Assembly (NCBI GenBank): GCA_003488005.1 | Contig: DNND01000093.1 | Location: 16,107-47,936, forward strand | Source: Blastocatellia bacterium | GTDB taxonomy: Bacteria > Acidobacteriota > Blastocatellia > Pyrinomonadales > Pyrinomonadaceae | Reading direction: 5' to 3' | DNA: 31,830 bases | Part shown: piece after piece, positions 1 to 7,776 of the stretch | How positions within the stretch are numbered: the stretch's first letter is position 1 | How the letters are laid out: each line of letters begins with the position of its first letter | Notes under the pieces: generated by a model | Told to the model about the DNA's origin: nothing | The model's input: only the letters and a program-made list of their open reading frames with translations | Databases searched by the model: none | Made by a program: the position numbers and the translations under genes

Positions 1-1
1 C

Positions 2-100
2 TTTGGCGCTCAAGAATCAAAACAATTCCACAACTTCAACTCGTCGCACTTCCAACCTGAATCGCGAGTAGTAAATGGGCAATCGCTTCTTTCTCTTTAA
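2..100 (+). other. Possible 3' end of an upstream gene (ambiguous)
   Basis: Reading from base 2, an open frame of 32 codons ends with TAA at 98-100. A second open frame (from base 3) ends with TAG near 68. Neither shows a recognisable motif, so the tail of the preceding gene cannot be assigned with certainty. The stretch may equally be non-coding spacer before the sensor kinase. Confidence 0.25.
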
Positions 101-123
101 CCAGGAGTTTCCCTTCATCGGGA

Positions 124-141
124 ACAGGCAGGAATGCCTGT
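124..141 (+). repeat. Small REP-like hairpin
   Basis: ACAGGCA (124-130) pairs perfectly with TGCCTGT (135-141) around a GGAA loop. No T-tract follows, so this is not a typical intrinsic terminator. It covers an in-frame ATG at 134, which argues against that ATG as the kinase start. It resembles short REP-type hairpins scattered through intergenic space. Confidence 0.5.
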
Positions 142-178
142 CCTTCGGCCCTATGTTAAACTTTGGGCCACTTCCCGC

Positions 179-2428
179 ATGAGTAATCGCCACGAAAACC
201 CTGAACCTCCAAAGGCCGCCAAATTGAAACGACGGCGGCGAATTGTGCTGTGGGCGCTGGGCCTAATGGTGCTGGTGCTGCTGGCAATTATTATTTCTCA
301 GCAGTTATGGCTATGGACCATCATTCCCCCGGATACAGCGGCTGACACAGTTCTGCTTTATGCGCTCTCTACTCTGAACTTTGTCGCCTTCGTAGTTTTC
401 TCGTTCATTTTCGTGCGCAACTTACTGAAGTTGCGACGGGAGCGGCACGAGCGTCAACTCGGTTCCAAAATCAAAACTCGGCTGTTGGTCTACTTCATTG
501 CGATTAGTTTTCTTCCGATCATTGCGATGGCCTCTTTCTCTTATCTGTTTCTGAATCGCTCCCTCGAGAAATGGTTTGGAAGTTTGCCTGAACGGGTAGT
601 TAACGAAGCGCAGGAAGTGCAGCGCGACGCCGCCGACGCCCAGACGCGGAGCCTGCGCGATACGGCGTCGATACTAGCCGCCGTGCTGAATCCGCAATCA
701 GACCCTGAACGACAGCAAACGCTTGACAGAGTGGTGGCGAACGGACAACTCGCGGCGGTGGAGATCGTTGATGCCAAAGGCCAGGTGCGGGCACGAACTA
801 CCAGGCCGCCAAGCGGCGCTGAGAATCGGGAACTCGATCAACTTCTTTCCCAGGCGCGCTCGTTGAAAGGTGATAACGACAGCCTTGCTGATGGCAAAGG
901 CTTTGATGCGGTCACCGTTCAGCTCGCCGGCGGTAATCAGTTAATTGTAGTGCCGGAGCGGCGCGCTGCTAATGATTTGAATGACCGAATCACGGGTTCG
1001 CAGAGCGAGTATCGCAAACTCGTAGAGCGCCAACGCCGAGTACGCTTGCTTGGTTTGTCCACGCTGGGTTTGATGACGTTGATGTTGTTGTTTGTATCCA
1101 GTTGGGTGGCAATCTATCTGGCGCGCGGCATCGCGACACCGATCAAGGCGCTGGCCGAGGCGTCCAACGAAATTGCCCGCGGTAACCTGGGTCATCGCGT
1201 GAGTACGATCGCTGAAGACGAGCTGGCGCTGTTGGCCGACTCGTTCAATCAGATGACGTCTCAGCTTGAAGAAAACCGCTCGCGGATTGAAGCGGGCTCG
1301 GCCGCTTTGCGCGAAAAAAATCTGACTCTCGAAGAACGGCGGGACTACATTGAAACTGTTCTCGAATCGCTTTCAACCGGCGTGGTTTCCCTCGACGAGA
1401 ATGATCGAGTGACAACGATTAATGCAGCGGCAACCCGCATGTTGAGCCTGCAAACGCCGGCGAACGGGGAACGGCGCCTCGAGAAACTTATTGCATCGGA
1501 AAACTGGCGCGTGATGGATCGGTTGGTGCGGCGCGCGCGGCGAACGGGACAGGCCAGCGAGCAGGCCCAACTGGCGGGCGCGACCAACGGTCAAATGCTG
1601 CCGGTGGCACTGACGGCGACGGCTTTGCGAGCGGTCAGTGCGGAAAAACGAGGCGTTGTCCTGGTCGTCGAGGATTTATCCGAGTTGCTTGCCGCCCAGC
1701 AGGCGGCGGCGTGGAGCGAAGTTGCGCGGCGTATGGCCCACGAGATCAAGAACCCGTTGACGCCGATCCAGCTTTCAGCGGAACGCATTGCCAAAAGCTA
1801 CCGGCGCAGCAGCGAACAAAACGGATCTAACGCAAATGAGAGTCGCGCTGCTGAAGAAAAGCACGTGGCCGAAGTCATCGACGAATGCACGGAGACTATT
1901 ACCCGTGAAGTTGCGGGGCTGAAAGCGATGGTTGATGAGTTCTCACATTTCGCGCGTCTGCCGCTGGCTCGGCCAGAACTGGCGAATTTGAACGAAGTCG
2001 CGCGGCAGGCAGTTTCACTTTACGATGAGCGGCTTGACGGCGTGACGATGGAGACCGTACTTGACGAACAACTTCCGGCGGCCATGTTGGATCGAGAACA
2101 GTTGCGGCGAGTTTTTGTAAACTTGATTGACAACGCGATCAGCGCACTAGCAAATGTGGAGGGCGAAAAGCGCGTCGCTATCACCACACACTTTGATGAG
2201 CAGCGAAGTATTTTGACTGCCGAAGTTATTGATACCGGCCACGGAATTCGGCCTGCCGACTTTCAAAGATTGTTTCAGCCATACTTTTCGACGCGCGGTG
2301 GAGGGACAGGTCTTGGGTTGGCAATTGTGCAGCGCATAATTCTGGAACATGGCGGCCGCATCCGCGCCGAAGCTAACTATCCACGCGGCGCGCGGTTTGT
2401 GATTGAACTGCCGGCGGTCGGCGGGTGA
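179..2428 (+). CDS. ntrY: NtrY-type membrane sensor histidine kinase
   Basis: The 749-residue protein is a membrane-bound sensor that should autophosphorylate on a histidine and pass phosphate to the adjacent NtrX-like regulator. Visible in order: three hydrophobic segments near residues 22-40, 57-80 and 102-125; an extracytoplasmic region; a fourth membrane segment near 290-318; a HAMP region to about 365; a PAS-like segment from about 381 (motif TGVVSLDENDRV); the H-box HEIKNPLTP with phosphoacceptor His521; and an HATPase domain with DTGHGI (about 685) and GGGTGLGLAI (about 707-716). This order matches the NtrY family. I chose the ATG at 179 because the in-frame ATG at 134 lies inside a hairpin; neither has a clear Shine-Dalgarno. 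The family often answers to nitrogen or redox state, but the signal here is unknown. Confidence 0.88.
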   Translation: MSNRHENPEPPKAAKLKRRRRIVLWALGLMVLVLLAIIISQQLWLWTIIPPDTAADTVLLYALSTLNFVAFVVFSFIFVRNLLKLRRERHERQLGSKIKTRLLVYFIAISFLPIIAMASFSYLFLNRSLEKWFGSLPERVVNEAQEVQRDAADAQTRSLRDTASILAAVLNPQSDPERQQTLDRVVANGQLAAVEIVDAKGQVRARTTRPPSGAENRELDQLLSQARSLKGDNDSLADGKGFDAVTVQLAGGNQLIVVPERRAANDLNDRITGSQSEYRKLVERQRRVRLLGLSTLGLMTLMLLFVSSWVAIYLARGIATPIKALAEASNEIARGNLGHRVSTIAEDELALLADSFNQMTSQLEENRSRIEAGSAALREKNLTLEERRDYIETVLESLSTGVVSLDENDRVTTINAAATRMLSLQTPANGERRLEKLIASENWRVMDRLVRRARRTGQASEQAQLAGATNGQMLPVALTATALRAVSAEKRGVVLVVEDLSELLAAQQAAAWSEVARRMAHEIKNPLTPIQLSAERIAKSYRRSSEQNGSNANESRAAEEKHVAEVIDECTETITREVAGLKAMVDEFSHFARLPLARPELANLNEVARQAVSLYDERLDGVTMETVLDEQLPAAMLDREQLRRVFVNLIDNAISALANVEGEKRVAITTHFDEQRSILTAEVIDTGHGIRPADFQRLFQPYFSTRGGGTGLGLAIVQRIILEHGGRIRAEANYPRGARFVIELPAVGG

Positions 2429-2430
2429 AA

Positions 2431-2550
2431 CAATAGGCAGTAGGCAGAAAGCAGTAGGCAGAAACAAAACGAAAAGCCAAAGACCAAAGACCAAAGACCA
2501 AACCTAAAATCAAAAAACCAACTACGGACAACTGACTACTAACAACTGAC
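2431..2550 (+). repeat. Heptanucleotide (7-nt period) repeat tract, copy 1
   Basis: The spacer between ntrY and ntrX is almost wholly made of degenerate 7-nt units on the plus strand. A GCAGTAG/GCAGAAA block comes first, then a GACCAAA block with three near-perfect units (about 2479-2500), then an AACTGAC/TACTAAC block (about 2530-2550). It is purine-rich, has no inverted symmetry and shows no Shine-Dalgarno for the next gene. The same unit types recur at 5488-5585 and 30585-30770. Confidence 0.8.
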
Positions 2551-2555
2551 CGACG

Positions 2556-3920
2556 ATGCATTCAATCCTAATTGTTGACGACGAACCCGGCATTCGCGAC
2601 ACCTTGCGTGGTGTGATGGAGGATGAGGGGTTCGCTGTCGAGGCGGTCGCAACCGGCGAAGAGTGTCTCAGCGCGCTCGAAAAGCGCGCCTACAGTTGCG
2701 TTTTGCTCGACGTCTGGCTGCCGGGCATTGATGGTTTGGAAACGTTGCGTCGATTGCGCGCCGCCGGTTCGGATGCTGCAGTTGTAATTATTTCCGGTCA
2801 CGGCAATGTGGAAACCGCGGTTAAGGCTACCAAGCTGGGCGCTTTTGATTTCATCGAGAAACCTCTCTCTTTGGAAAAAACTCTGCTGACAGTCCGCAAC
2901 GCGCTAAAGCAACAGCGCCTGGAACTGATGAACGCGGAGATGTCGGCCGAGCTGGCCCACGATTACAAGATGGTTGGCGACTCAGTGGCGATGCGCGCTT
3001 TGCGCAAACAGATCGCAGTAGTTGCGCCAACCGACGGGCGAGTCTTGATATATGGCGAGTCAGGCACCGGTAAGGAATTGGTCGCTCGCGCCATACACGC
3101 CAAGTCGCGCCGGGCCGGCGACCCCTTTATAGAAGTTAATTCCGCTGCCATACCAGAAGAGCTGATCGAGTCCGAACTGTTTGGCCATGTGAAGGGCGCC
3201 TTCACCGGCGCGACGTCAGCAAAGAAAGGCAAGTTCGAATTGGCTGACGGCGCGACACTGTTTCTGGACGAGATTGGCGACATGAGCGCCAACGTCCAGG
3301 CCAAGGTTTTGCGCGTGCTCGAGGAGCAGCGATTTGAGCCCGTGGGCAGCGGCAATTCAGTGAAAGTTGACGTGCGCGTGATTGCGGCTACCAACAAGCG
3401 TCTGGACGCCGAGATCGAACAAGGAAAGTTTCGCCCGGATCTGTTTTACCGGCTGAATGTAATTCCGTTTGAGTTACCGCCGCTGCGCGAGCGGCTTGAG
3501 GACGTGCCGCTGTTGGTTGATTTCTTTAACCAGAACTTTTCGCAGGCCTATGGAAAGATCCCCAAGCAGTTTGAATCCGACGCAATTGACGAGCTGCAAA
3601 ACTATTCCTGGCCGGGCAACGTGCGCGAGTTGAGAAACACGATTGAGCGGGTGGTAATCATGAATCCGGGGATCAAAGTCATGGCCGCCGATCTGCCACC
3701 GCACGGAAAAGACGAAGCTCCTGCTACCTCATTTAGATTCCCGTCTTTCAAAGAAGCGACCGACGCTTATCATCGTGAGTTCATTCAAAGGAAGTTGGAC
3801 GAAGCCGAGGGGAATGTTTCGCGCGCGGCGGAACTCATGGGCGTCGATCGCAGTCATCTCTACCGGCGCATGCGCGCGCTTGGCATTCCCAGTCGCAGCG
3901 AACGCGCCGGAGTTTCCTAA
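2556..3920 (+). CDS. ntrX: NtrX-type sigma-54-dependent response regulator
   Basis: The 454-residue protein is a transcription activator expected to receive phosphate from the upstream NtrY-like kinase and to open sigma-54 promoters by ATP hydrolysis. Residues 1-120 form a receiver domain with phosphoacceptor Asp52 in LLDVWLPG, the acidic DDE near the N-terminus and a conserved Lys in IEKPLSLE. An AAA+ domain follows, with Walker A GESGTGKE from residue 167, the sigma-54 contact loop GAFTGA at 214-219, Walker B TLFLDEIGDM and WPGNVRELRNTIERV. The C-terminus carries a Fis-type helix-turn-helix (SRAAELMGVDRSHLYRRM). The 127-nt spacer from ntrY is a heptad repeat, so the two are probably co-transcribed. 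No target promoter could be recognised by eye. Confidence 0.93.
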   Translation: MHSILIVDDEPGIRDTLRGVMEDEGFAVEAVATGEECLSALEKRAYSCVLLDVWLPGIDGLETLRRLRAAGSDAAVVIISGHGNVETAVKATKLGAFDFIEKPLSLEKTLLTVRNALKQQRLELMNAEMSAELAHDYKMVGDSVAMRALRKQIAVVAPTDGRVLIYGESGTGKELVARAIHAKSRRAGDPFIEVNSAAIPEELIESELFGHVKGAFTGATSAKKGKFELADGATLFLDEIGDMSANVQAKVLRVLEEQRFEPVGSGNSVKVDVRVIAATNKRLDAEIEQGKFRPDLFYRLNVIPFELPPLRERLEDVPLLVDFFNQNFSQAYGKIPKQFESDAIDELQNYSWPGNVRELRNTIERVVIMNPGIKVMAADLPPHGKDEAPATSFRFPSFKEATDAYHREFIQRKLDEAEGNVSRAAELMGVDRSHLYRRMRALGIPSRSERAGVS

Positions 3921-3922
3921 GT

Positions 3923-4199
3923 GGCAAAGACTTTAGGAAGGTCTGATCAAGCTCTTCGACGCGTAGCGTCGGTAGAATTTAGCCCGGCGTTTCAACGCCG
4001 GGATCCGGGTGTTTCTTGCTATCGTCGCGTAGCGACGATTGAGTTCTCGCTAATGGCAAACGTCGCTACGCGACGCGAATACTTTTCTTGACCTTCCCGG
4101 CCTTGAAAGGCCGGGCTAAATTCACACCGACGCTACGCGTCGAAAGGCTGAAGCCGACCTATGCGTCTTACTTGATCGGAGCTTCCTAAAGTCTATGCC
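3923..4199. repeat. MITE/REP-like palindromic element, about 277 bp
   Basis: Terminal inverted arms of 18 bp (3923-3940 and 4182-4199) match at 17 positions. Inside lie further paired modules. TTCGACGCGTAGCGTCGGT followed by a GAATTTAGCCCGGC hairpin on the left is mirrored on the right by GCCGGGCTAAATTC and ACCGACGCTACGCGTCGAA. A central GTCGCGTAGCGACG / CGTCGCTACGCGAC pair surrounds a short loop. Each module is also a hairpin by itself. No open reading frame is present. It begins 2 nt after the ntrX stop codon. The structure suits a non-autonomous mobile element or compound REP; no target-site duplication is obvious. Confidence 0.75.
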
Positions 4200-4323
4200 G
4201 CCCAACCCACCACAAACGCAATTACAAAACTTTTACACTCGCAAATTCGGGTTACGTTAAAAACCTCTTATCTGTTAATCTTTGTTTCGCATCAAAGGAT
4301 GTGCGTTCTTAACTGAGGTTGAA
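4200..4323 (+). promoter_or_regulatory. Leader/promoter region of the radical SAM gene
   Basis: This 124-nt stretch between the palindromic element and the radical SAM start is A/T-rich and has no gene. A weak -35-like TTTACA (4232-4237) has only poor -10 partners near 4253-4260, so no promoter is firmly assigned. The Shine-Dalgarno GAGG (4315-4318) lies five bases before the ATG at 4324 and supports that start over an in-frame TTG at 4282. Confidence 0.35.
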
Positions 4324-5487
4324 ATGGACTTTACGACAAAAGAGCTATTAAAGCGTTATGCGAAGTTGGCCGTCGGCCAACCGTTTTCGCCGATTTTATT
4401 GAACATTCTGGTGACTTCAGTCTGTGACATGCGCTGCACGCACTGCTTCTTTACAGACGAGCTGGACGATCGCCCGCGCAAAAAGTTGCAGATGAAGACG
4501 CACGAGATTGAAAGAATTTCCGAGACGCTCGGCGGCAATCTTGGCGTGCTGATTTTGGCTGGTGGTGAACCGTTTACGCGCAAAGACCTGCCGGAAATCG
4601 CGAAGGCTTTCTACACGAACAACAAGCTGGAATCGATCTACATCATGTCGAACGGTCAGATTCAGAAACGAATCTTTCCGGACATCACACGCATTCTCGA
4701 AGAGTGTCCCAACCTGAACGTGACGGTCGCGCTCGGCATCGATGGCTTGAAACATCAGCATGAGAAGATTCGGCAAAAAGAGGGTTCGTGGGATATTGCG
4801 ATCGATACGGCGCGCCAGCTCCAGACGATCAAAAAAGAATATCCGAAACTCGATATTCAGACGTGCACCTGCTTCATGAATTCGAACCAGGACACGATTT
4901 TTGAGTGGTACGACTTTTTGAAGTATGACCTGCGTCCGGACAAAGTTAACTTCAACTACATCCGCCCGCCGTCAGCCGATCCGATTGAGCTCGAAATCGA
5001 TCATTCCCGTTACGCGAAACTCGCAACCATGATCGACGACGATTCGCGTCACGCGGCGCTCAAGAACAACTATGGCGGCAACGCCGGTTTCTTCAAAGCC
5101 GCAATCGACATTTACATGCATGGCCTGATTGCGAAGACTCAGGAGACTCAACAGGCGCAGATGACCTGTTACGCCGGAACCGCCGGTGGCGTTATCTACG
5201 ACGAAGGCACGGTTTCGTCGTGCGAGAATCTGGCGCCGATTGGAAACCTGCGCGAGTTTGATTGGGACTTTCAAAAACTGTGGTTATCGCCGGCGATGAA
5301 AGAGCGGCGCAAGAAAGCCGCCGACGGTTGCTTCTGCACACACGAATCGAACAGCTATTACCCGTCGCTGCCTTTCAATCCCGGCCACTTGATTCAAATC
5401 AAGAAACTGGAAAAGGAAATGAAGAAGGCGCGGAAAGAGATGGACCGCTTGCACCCGGAAGCGGAAGGCGTGACGGTCGGGGCGTAA
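4324..5487 (+). CDS. Radical SAM protein with SPASM-like C-terminus
   Basis: The 387-residue enzyme carries the radical SAM cluster motif CDMRCTHC (Cys34, Cys38, Cys41), followed by LILAGGEPF, the GGEP-type motif that contacts SAM. The C-terminal third holds more cysteines (MTCYAGTAGG, SSCENLAPIGNL and CFCTHES) in a SPASM-like order that would bind an auxiliary Fe-S cluster. It should therefore make a 5'-deoxyadenosyl radical in the cytoplasm; the substrate cannot be read from the sequence. The C-terminus is a charged helix rich in Lys/Glu. The next gene on the same strand is a GT28 glycosyltransferase, and the two share one downstream terminator, which suggests a joint role in modifying a lipid or sugar. 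Peptide maturases are the main alternative, but no small precursor gene is visible. Confidence 0.85.
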   Translation: MDFTTKELLKRYAKLAVGQPFSPILLNILVTSVCDMRCTHCFFTDELDDRPRKKLQMKTHEIERISETLGGNLGVLILAGGEPFTRKDLPEIAKAFYTNNKLESIYIMSNGQIQKRIFPDITRILEECPNLNVTVALGIDGLKHQHEKIRQKEGSWDIAIDTARQLQTIKKEYPKLDIQTCTCFMNSNQDTIFEWYDFLKYDLRPDKVNFNYIRPPSADPIELEIDHSRYAKLATMIDDDSRHAALKNNYGGNAGFFKAAIDIYMHGLIAKTQETQQAQMTCYAGTAGGVIYDEGTVSSCENLAPIGNLREFDWDFQKLWLSPAMKERRKKAADGCFCTHESNSYYPSLPFNPGHLIQIKKLEKEMKKARKEMDRLHPEAEGVTVGA

Positions 5488-5585
5488 TTCGTGAATCGTA
5501 AATCGTGAATCGTGAATCGACGATCGAAGATCGAAGACCGAAGACCGAAGAACAAAGAGCAAAGAACCAAGAACCAAGAACAAAT
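5488..5585 (+). repeat. Heptanucleotide repeat tract, copy 2
   Basis: Immediately after the radical SAM stop codon come GTGAATC units, then GATCGAA, GACCGAA, GAACAAA and GAACCAA units in unbroken 7-nt register up to the glycosyltransferase. The unit can be written GANCNAA. It belongs to the same family as the tracts at 2431-2550 and 30585-30770 and has the same strand orientation. An open frame reads through it, but 7 is not a multiple of 3 and the encoded Lys/Arg/Glu-rich peptide looks like an artefact. Confidence 0.8.
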
Positions 5586-5589
5586 TCCA

Positions 5590-6789
5590 TTGTCGCAACG
5601 CATTCCCAAAATCCTGATCATTTCTTCTGACACCGGTGGTGGACATCGTTCCGCCGCGGCGGCGATCGTTGCCGGTGTGCAGAAGTTTTTCGATGGCCAG
5701 TCGTATGCGGTGCGCGTCGTAAAAGCGGTCGAAGAGTCGCATTCGATCACCGCCAGGATGGTCAAGCTGTACAACTGGCTGTTGCGCAACCGACAGCACT
5801 GGATGAAGTATCTCTATTGGTGCGTCAACCGCTTTCGTCCGGAGACTCGCGAGTTCTTTCAAAAGCGCTGCATCGGATTCATCAAAGAGCTTTTTGAGCG
5901 TTGGTGCCCGCACGTCGTGGTGAGCGTTCATCCGCTGACGCAACACATTTTTGCGCGCGTGCTGAAAGAGCTGAAACTCGCCGATCGCATTCCGCTCGTG
6001 TCAGTTGTCACCGATCCCTATTACGGGTTTTGGAAAGGCTGGGCCTGCGACGATGTCACGCTTTACCTGGTGGCGAGTGACGAGGCGCGACGGCAGTTGA
6101 TCGACTACGGCATTAACCCTCAGCGCATCAAAATTTCAGGCATGCCGGTCCATCCAAAGTTCGCCTATCCTGGCGAAGAGGCGGCGCAGGCGGCGCGTCA
6201 GGCGCTCGGTCTCGACCCGGACAAATTCACAGTTTTCGTGAATGCTGGTTGGGAAGGCGGCGGCAACATCCCGCAGATTTTCCGTGAGCTGGTGCGCGGG
6301 CAGTTGGAAGTCCAGGCAATTTTTCTGGCGGGCAAGAACGAAACGTTGCGAGCCGATGCTGAGTCGCTGGCCCGCGACGCGTCGTTTCCAATTAAGGTGA
6401 TTGGATATTCCGAACACGTCGAAGAGTTGATGGGCGCGGCTAACGTCATGATTTCCAAACTCGGCGGGTTGACAACTTTTGAGGCGTTCGCCTGTCGCCT
6501 CCCGATTATCGGCGACGCGATAACGGAACCGATGCCGCAGGAAGCAGCCACTGCCAGTTTGATTGTAAAGCGCGGCGCCGGCGTCCTGTTGCAACGGGCC
6601 GGCGATATTGTTCCGGTGGTACGGCGCATGGTTGAAGACACGGCCCATTACTCGGCGCTGCGCGCGGCGACCATCGGCCTGGCCATTCCCAATGCCACGC
6701 GACACATTGTTGAAGAGATCACAGCGCTCATTCCCGCTGCCAATGACGCTAACGAAGAAGTCGTCCTGGCCGAAGCCCTCTCCGCTTGA
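5590..6789 (+). CDS. GT28-family glycosyltransferase (MGDG synthase/MurG-like)
   Basis: The protein starts with KILIISSDTGGGHRSAAAA, the glycine-rich N-terminal loop of the diacylglycerol glycosyltransferase/MurG fold. It ends with a nucleotide-sugar-binding half containing SKLGGLTTFEAFACRLPII and, shortly after, EPMPQEAATA. Known relatives transfer a sugar from a UDP-sugar to diacylglycerol or lipid-linked acceptors at the inner face of the membrane; here a glycolipid product is an inference. The longest open frame begins at GTG 5512, but its first 26 residues are encoded by the heptad repeat. I prefer TTG 5590 (399 residues), whose product begins six residues before the conserved strand. 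It lies downstream of the radical SAM gene and upstream of the terminator at 6884-6917. Confidence 0.82.
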   Translation: MSQRIPKILIISSDTGGGHRSAAAAIVAGVQKFFDGQSYAVRVVKAVEESHSITARMVKLYNWLLRNRQHWMKYLYWCVNRFRPETREFFQKRCIGFIKELFERWCPHVVVSVHPLTQHIFARVLKELKLADRIPLVSVVTDPYYGFWKGWACDDVTLYLVASDEARRQLIDYGINPQRIKISGMPVHPKFAYPGEEAAQAARQALGLDPDKFTVFVNAGWEGGGNIPQIFRELVRGQLEVQAIFLAGKNETLRADAESLARDASFPIKVIGYSEHVEELMGAANVMISKLGGLTTFEAFACRLPIIGDAITEPMPQEAATASLIVKRGAGVLLQRAGDIVPVVRRMVEDTAHYSALRAATIGLAIPNATRHIVEEITALIPAANDANEEVVLAEALSA

Positions 6790-6852
6790 GCAGCAGTTTG
6801 ACTGTTACTGGTTTTCAGAGTTTAATTCCTCCGCAACCGATAAAGATGTTAT

Positions 6853-6874
6853 GAGATCTCAGATTTGAGATCTC
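6853..6874. promoter_or_regulatory. Doubled GAGATCTC palindrome
   Basis: Two copies of the self-complementary octamer GAGATCTC (6853-6860 and 6867-6874) are separated by six bases, so the whole 22-bp site is nearly palindromic. It lies 64 nt after the glycosyltransferase stop and just before the terminator stem. It could be an operator or an extra terminator stem; no binding protein can be named. Confidence 0.35.
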
Positions 6875-6883
6875 GAAAAAGCT

Positions 6884-6917
6884 TAGCCCGCTTTGCCCAA
6901 TGAGAAGCGGGCTTTTT
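6884..6917 (+). terminator. Intrinsic terminator after the glycosyltransferase
   Basis: AGCCCGCTT (6885-6893) pairs with AAGCGGGCT (6905-6913) around a short loop, followed directly by TTTT. It separates the radical SAM/glycosyltransferase pair from the SDR gene. Confidence 0.8.
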
Positions 6918-6918
6918 A

Positions 6919-6952
6919 GAGACTAATTCGCCCGTTAGGAGACTAATCCGCC
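6919..6952 (+). repeat. Short direct repeat before the SDR gene
   Basis: GAGACTAATTCGCC (6919-6932) and GAGACTAATCCGCC (6939-6952) are two 14-bp copies with one mismatch at 20-bp spacing. The second copy ends one base before the GTG start of the SDR gene. It may be a slippage duplication or a paired binding site, two helical turns apart. Confidence 0.5.
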
Positions 6953-6953
6953 T

Positions 6954-7703
6954 GTGAGTTTATTGTTGGAAGGGAAGCGCGCGTTCATAACCGGAGGCAC
7001 GCGCGGAATTGGCGCCGCGCTGTGCGAAGTCTTCGCGCGCGAAGGCGCTGACGTGGCCTTTAATTACAACAGCCGCGACGATCTGGCGACTGAAATAATC
7101 GCAACAATTGAGACGTTTCAACGCCGAGCGCTAAGCTTCAAGGTTTCCGTCACCGACCGGCTTGGCATGAAAAAACTGGCGCGCGAGCTCGTCGAAAAAT
7201 GGGGCGGCATCGACATTCTGGTAAACAATGCGGCCATCAATCGCGGCGATAACTTTGCGACCACGACTGACCGGGCCTGGGATGAAGTGATTGACACGAA
7301 CGTCGGCAGCCTCTTCGCCGTAACCAAACCCATTTACAAACAGATGATCCGGCAGCGGAAAGGAAGCATTCTAAACATCACTTCGATTGGCGCGATTAGG
7401 GCGTTGCCGACAGCGGTACATTACGCGACTTCGAAAGCGGCGATGATTGGGTTTACGAAATGCTTGTCGCGCGAAGCGGGCACGTTTGGCGTGAAGGTGA
7501 ACGCGATCGCTGCAGGAATTTTTGATACTGAATTGGCCCAGGCACTGCCGCAACGTCTGCTTGAGATGCATCATTTCTGGGCTTCAGCCGGACGCTTAGG
7601 CCGGCCGGAAGAATTGGCGGAGTATGCCGCGTTCATGGTCAGCGACCGGAACAGTTTTATGAATGGCGAAGTTGTGATTGTGGATGGCGGCGCGGTTACT
7701 TAG
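6954..7703 (+). CDS. SDR-family oxidoreductase (FabG-like)
   Basis: The 249-residue cytoplasmic protein is a classical short-chain dehydrogenase/reductase of normal length. The cofactor-binding TGGTRGIG motif lies near the N-terminus, NNAA in the middle, and the catalytic Ser-Tyr-Lys set includes ITSIG and YATSK (Tyr157, Lys161). The end, NGEVVIVDGG, is also typical. Family members reduce 3-oxoacyl-ACP, sugars or other carbonyls with NAD(P)H; the substrate cannot be fixed, so no symbol is given. The start is GTG at 6954, with AGGAGA about a dozen bases upstream. An intrinsic terminator before it implies its own promoter. Confidence 0.85.
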   Translation: MSLLLEGKRAFITGGTRGIGAALCEVFAREGADVAFNYNSRDDLATEIIATIETFQRRALSFKVSVTDRLGMKKLARELVEKWGGIDILVNNAAINRGDNFATTTDRAWDEVIDTNVGSLFAVTKPIYKQMIRQRKGSILNITSIGAIRALPTAVHYATSKAAMIGFTKCLSREAGTFGVKVNAIAAGIFDTELAQALPQRLLEMHHFWASAGRLGRPEELAEYAAFMVSDRNSFMNGEVVIVDGGAVT

Positions 7704-7776
7704 GGCATGGTTGACGCTGTCAAGGAAAACAATCAGAATAATCAGCCAAGGCAAAAGTCAGGCAACAAAAAAGCTT

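Noticed and set aside
134..178. Upstream ATG start for the NtrY-like kinase
   Set aside because: The codon lies in a GGAA-loop hairpin of REP type, and the 15 extra residues show no family similarity; ATG 179 gives a normal N-terminus.
941..1195. Antisense open frames inside ntrY and most other genes
   Set aside because: They mirror the codon periodicity of strong coding sequences on the other strand and have no ribosome sites or family features.
2431..2550. CRISPR array
   Set aside because: The repeats are 7 nt long, degenerate and lack spacers; no cas genes are in the window.
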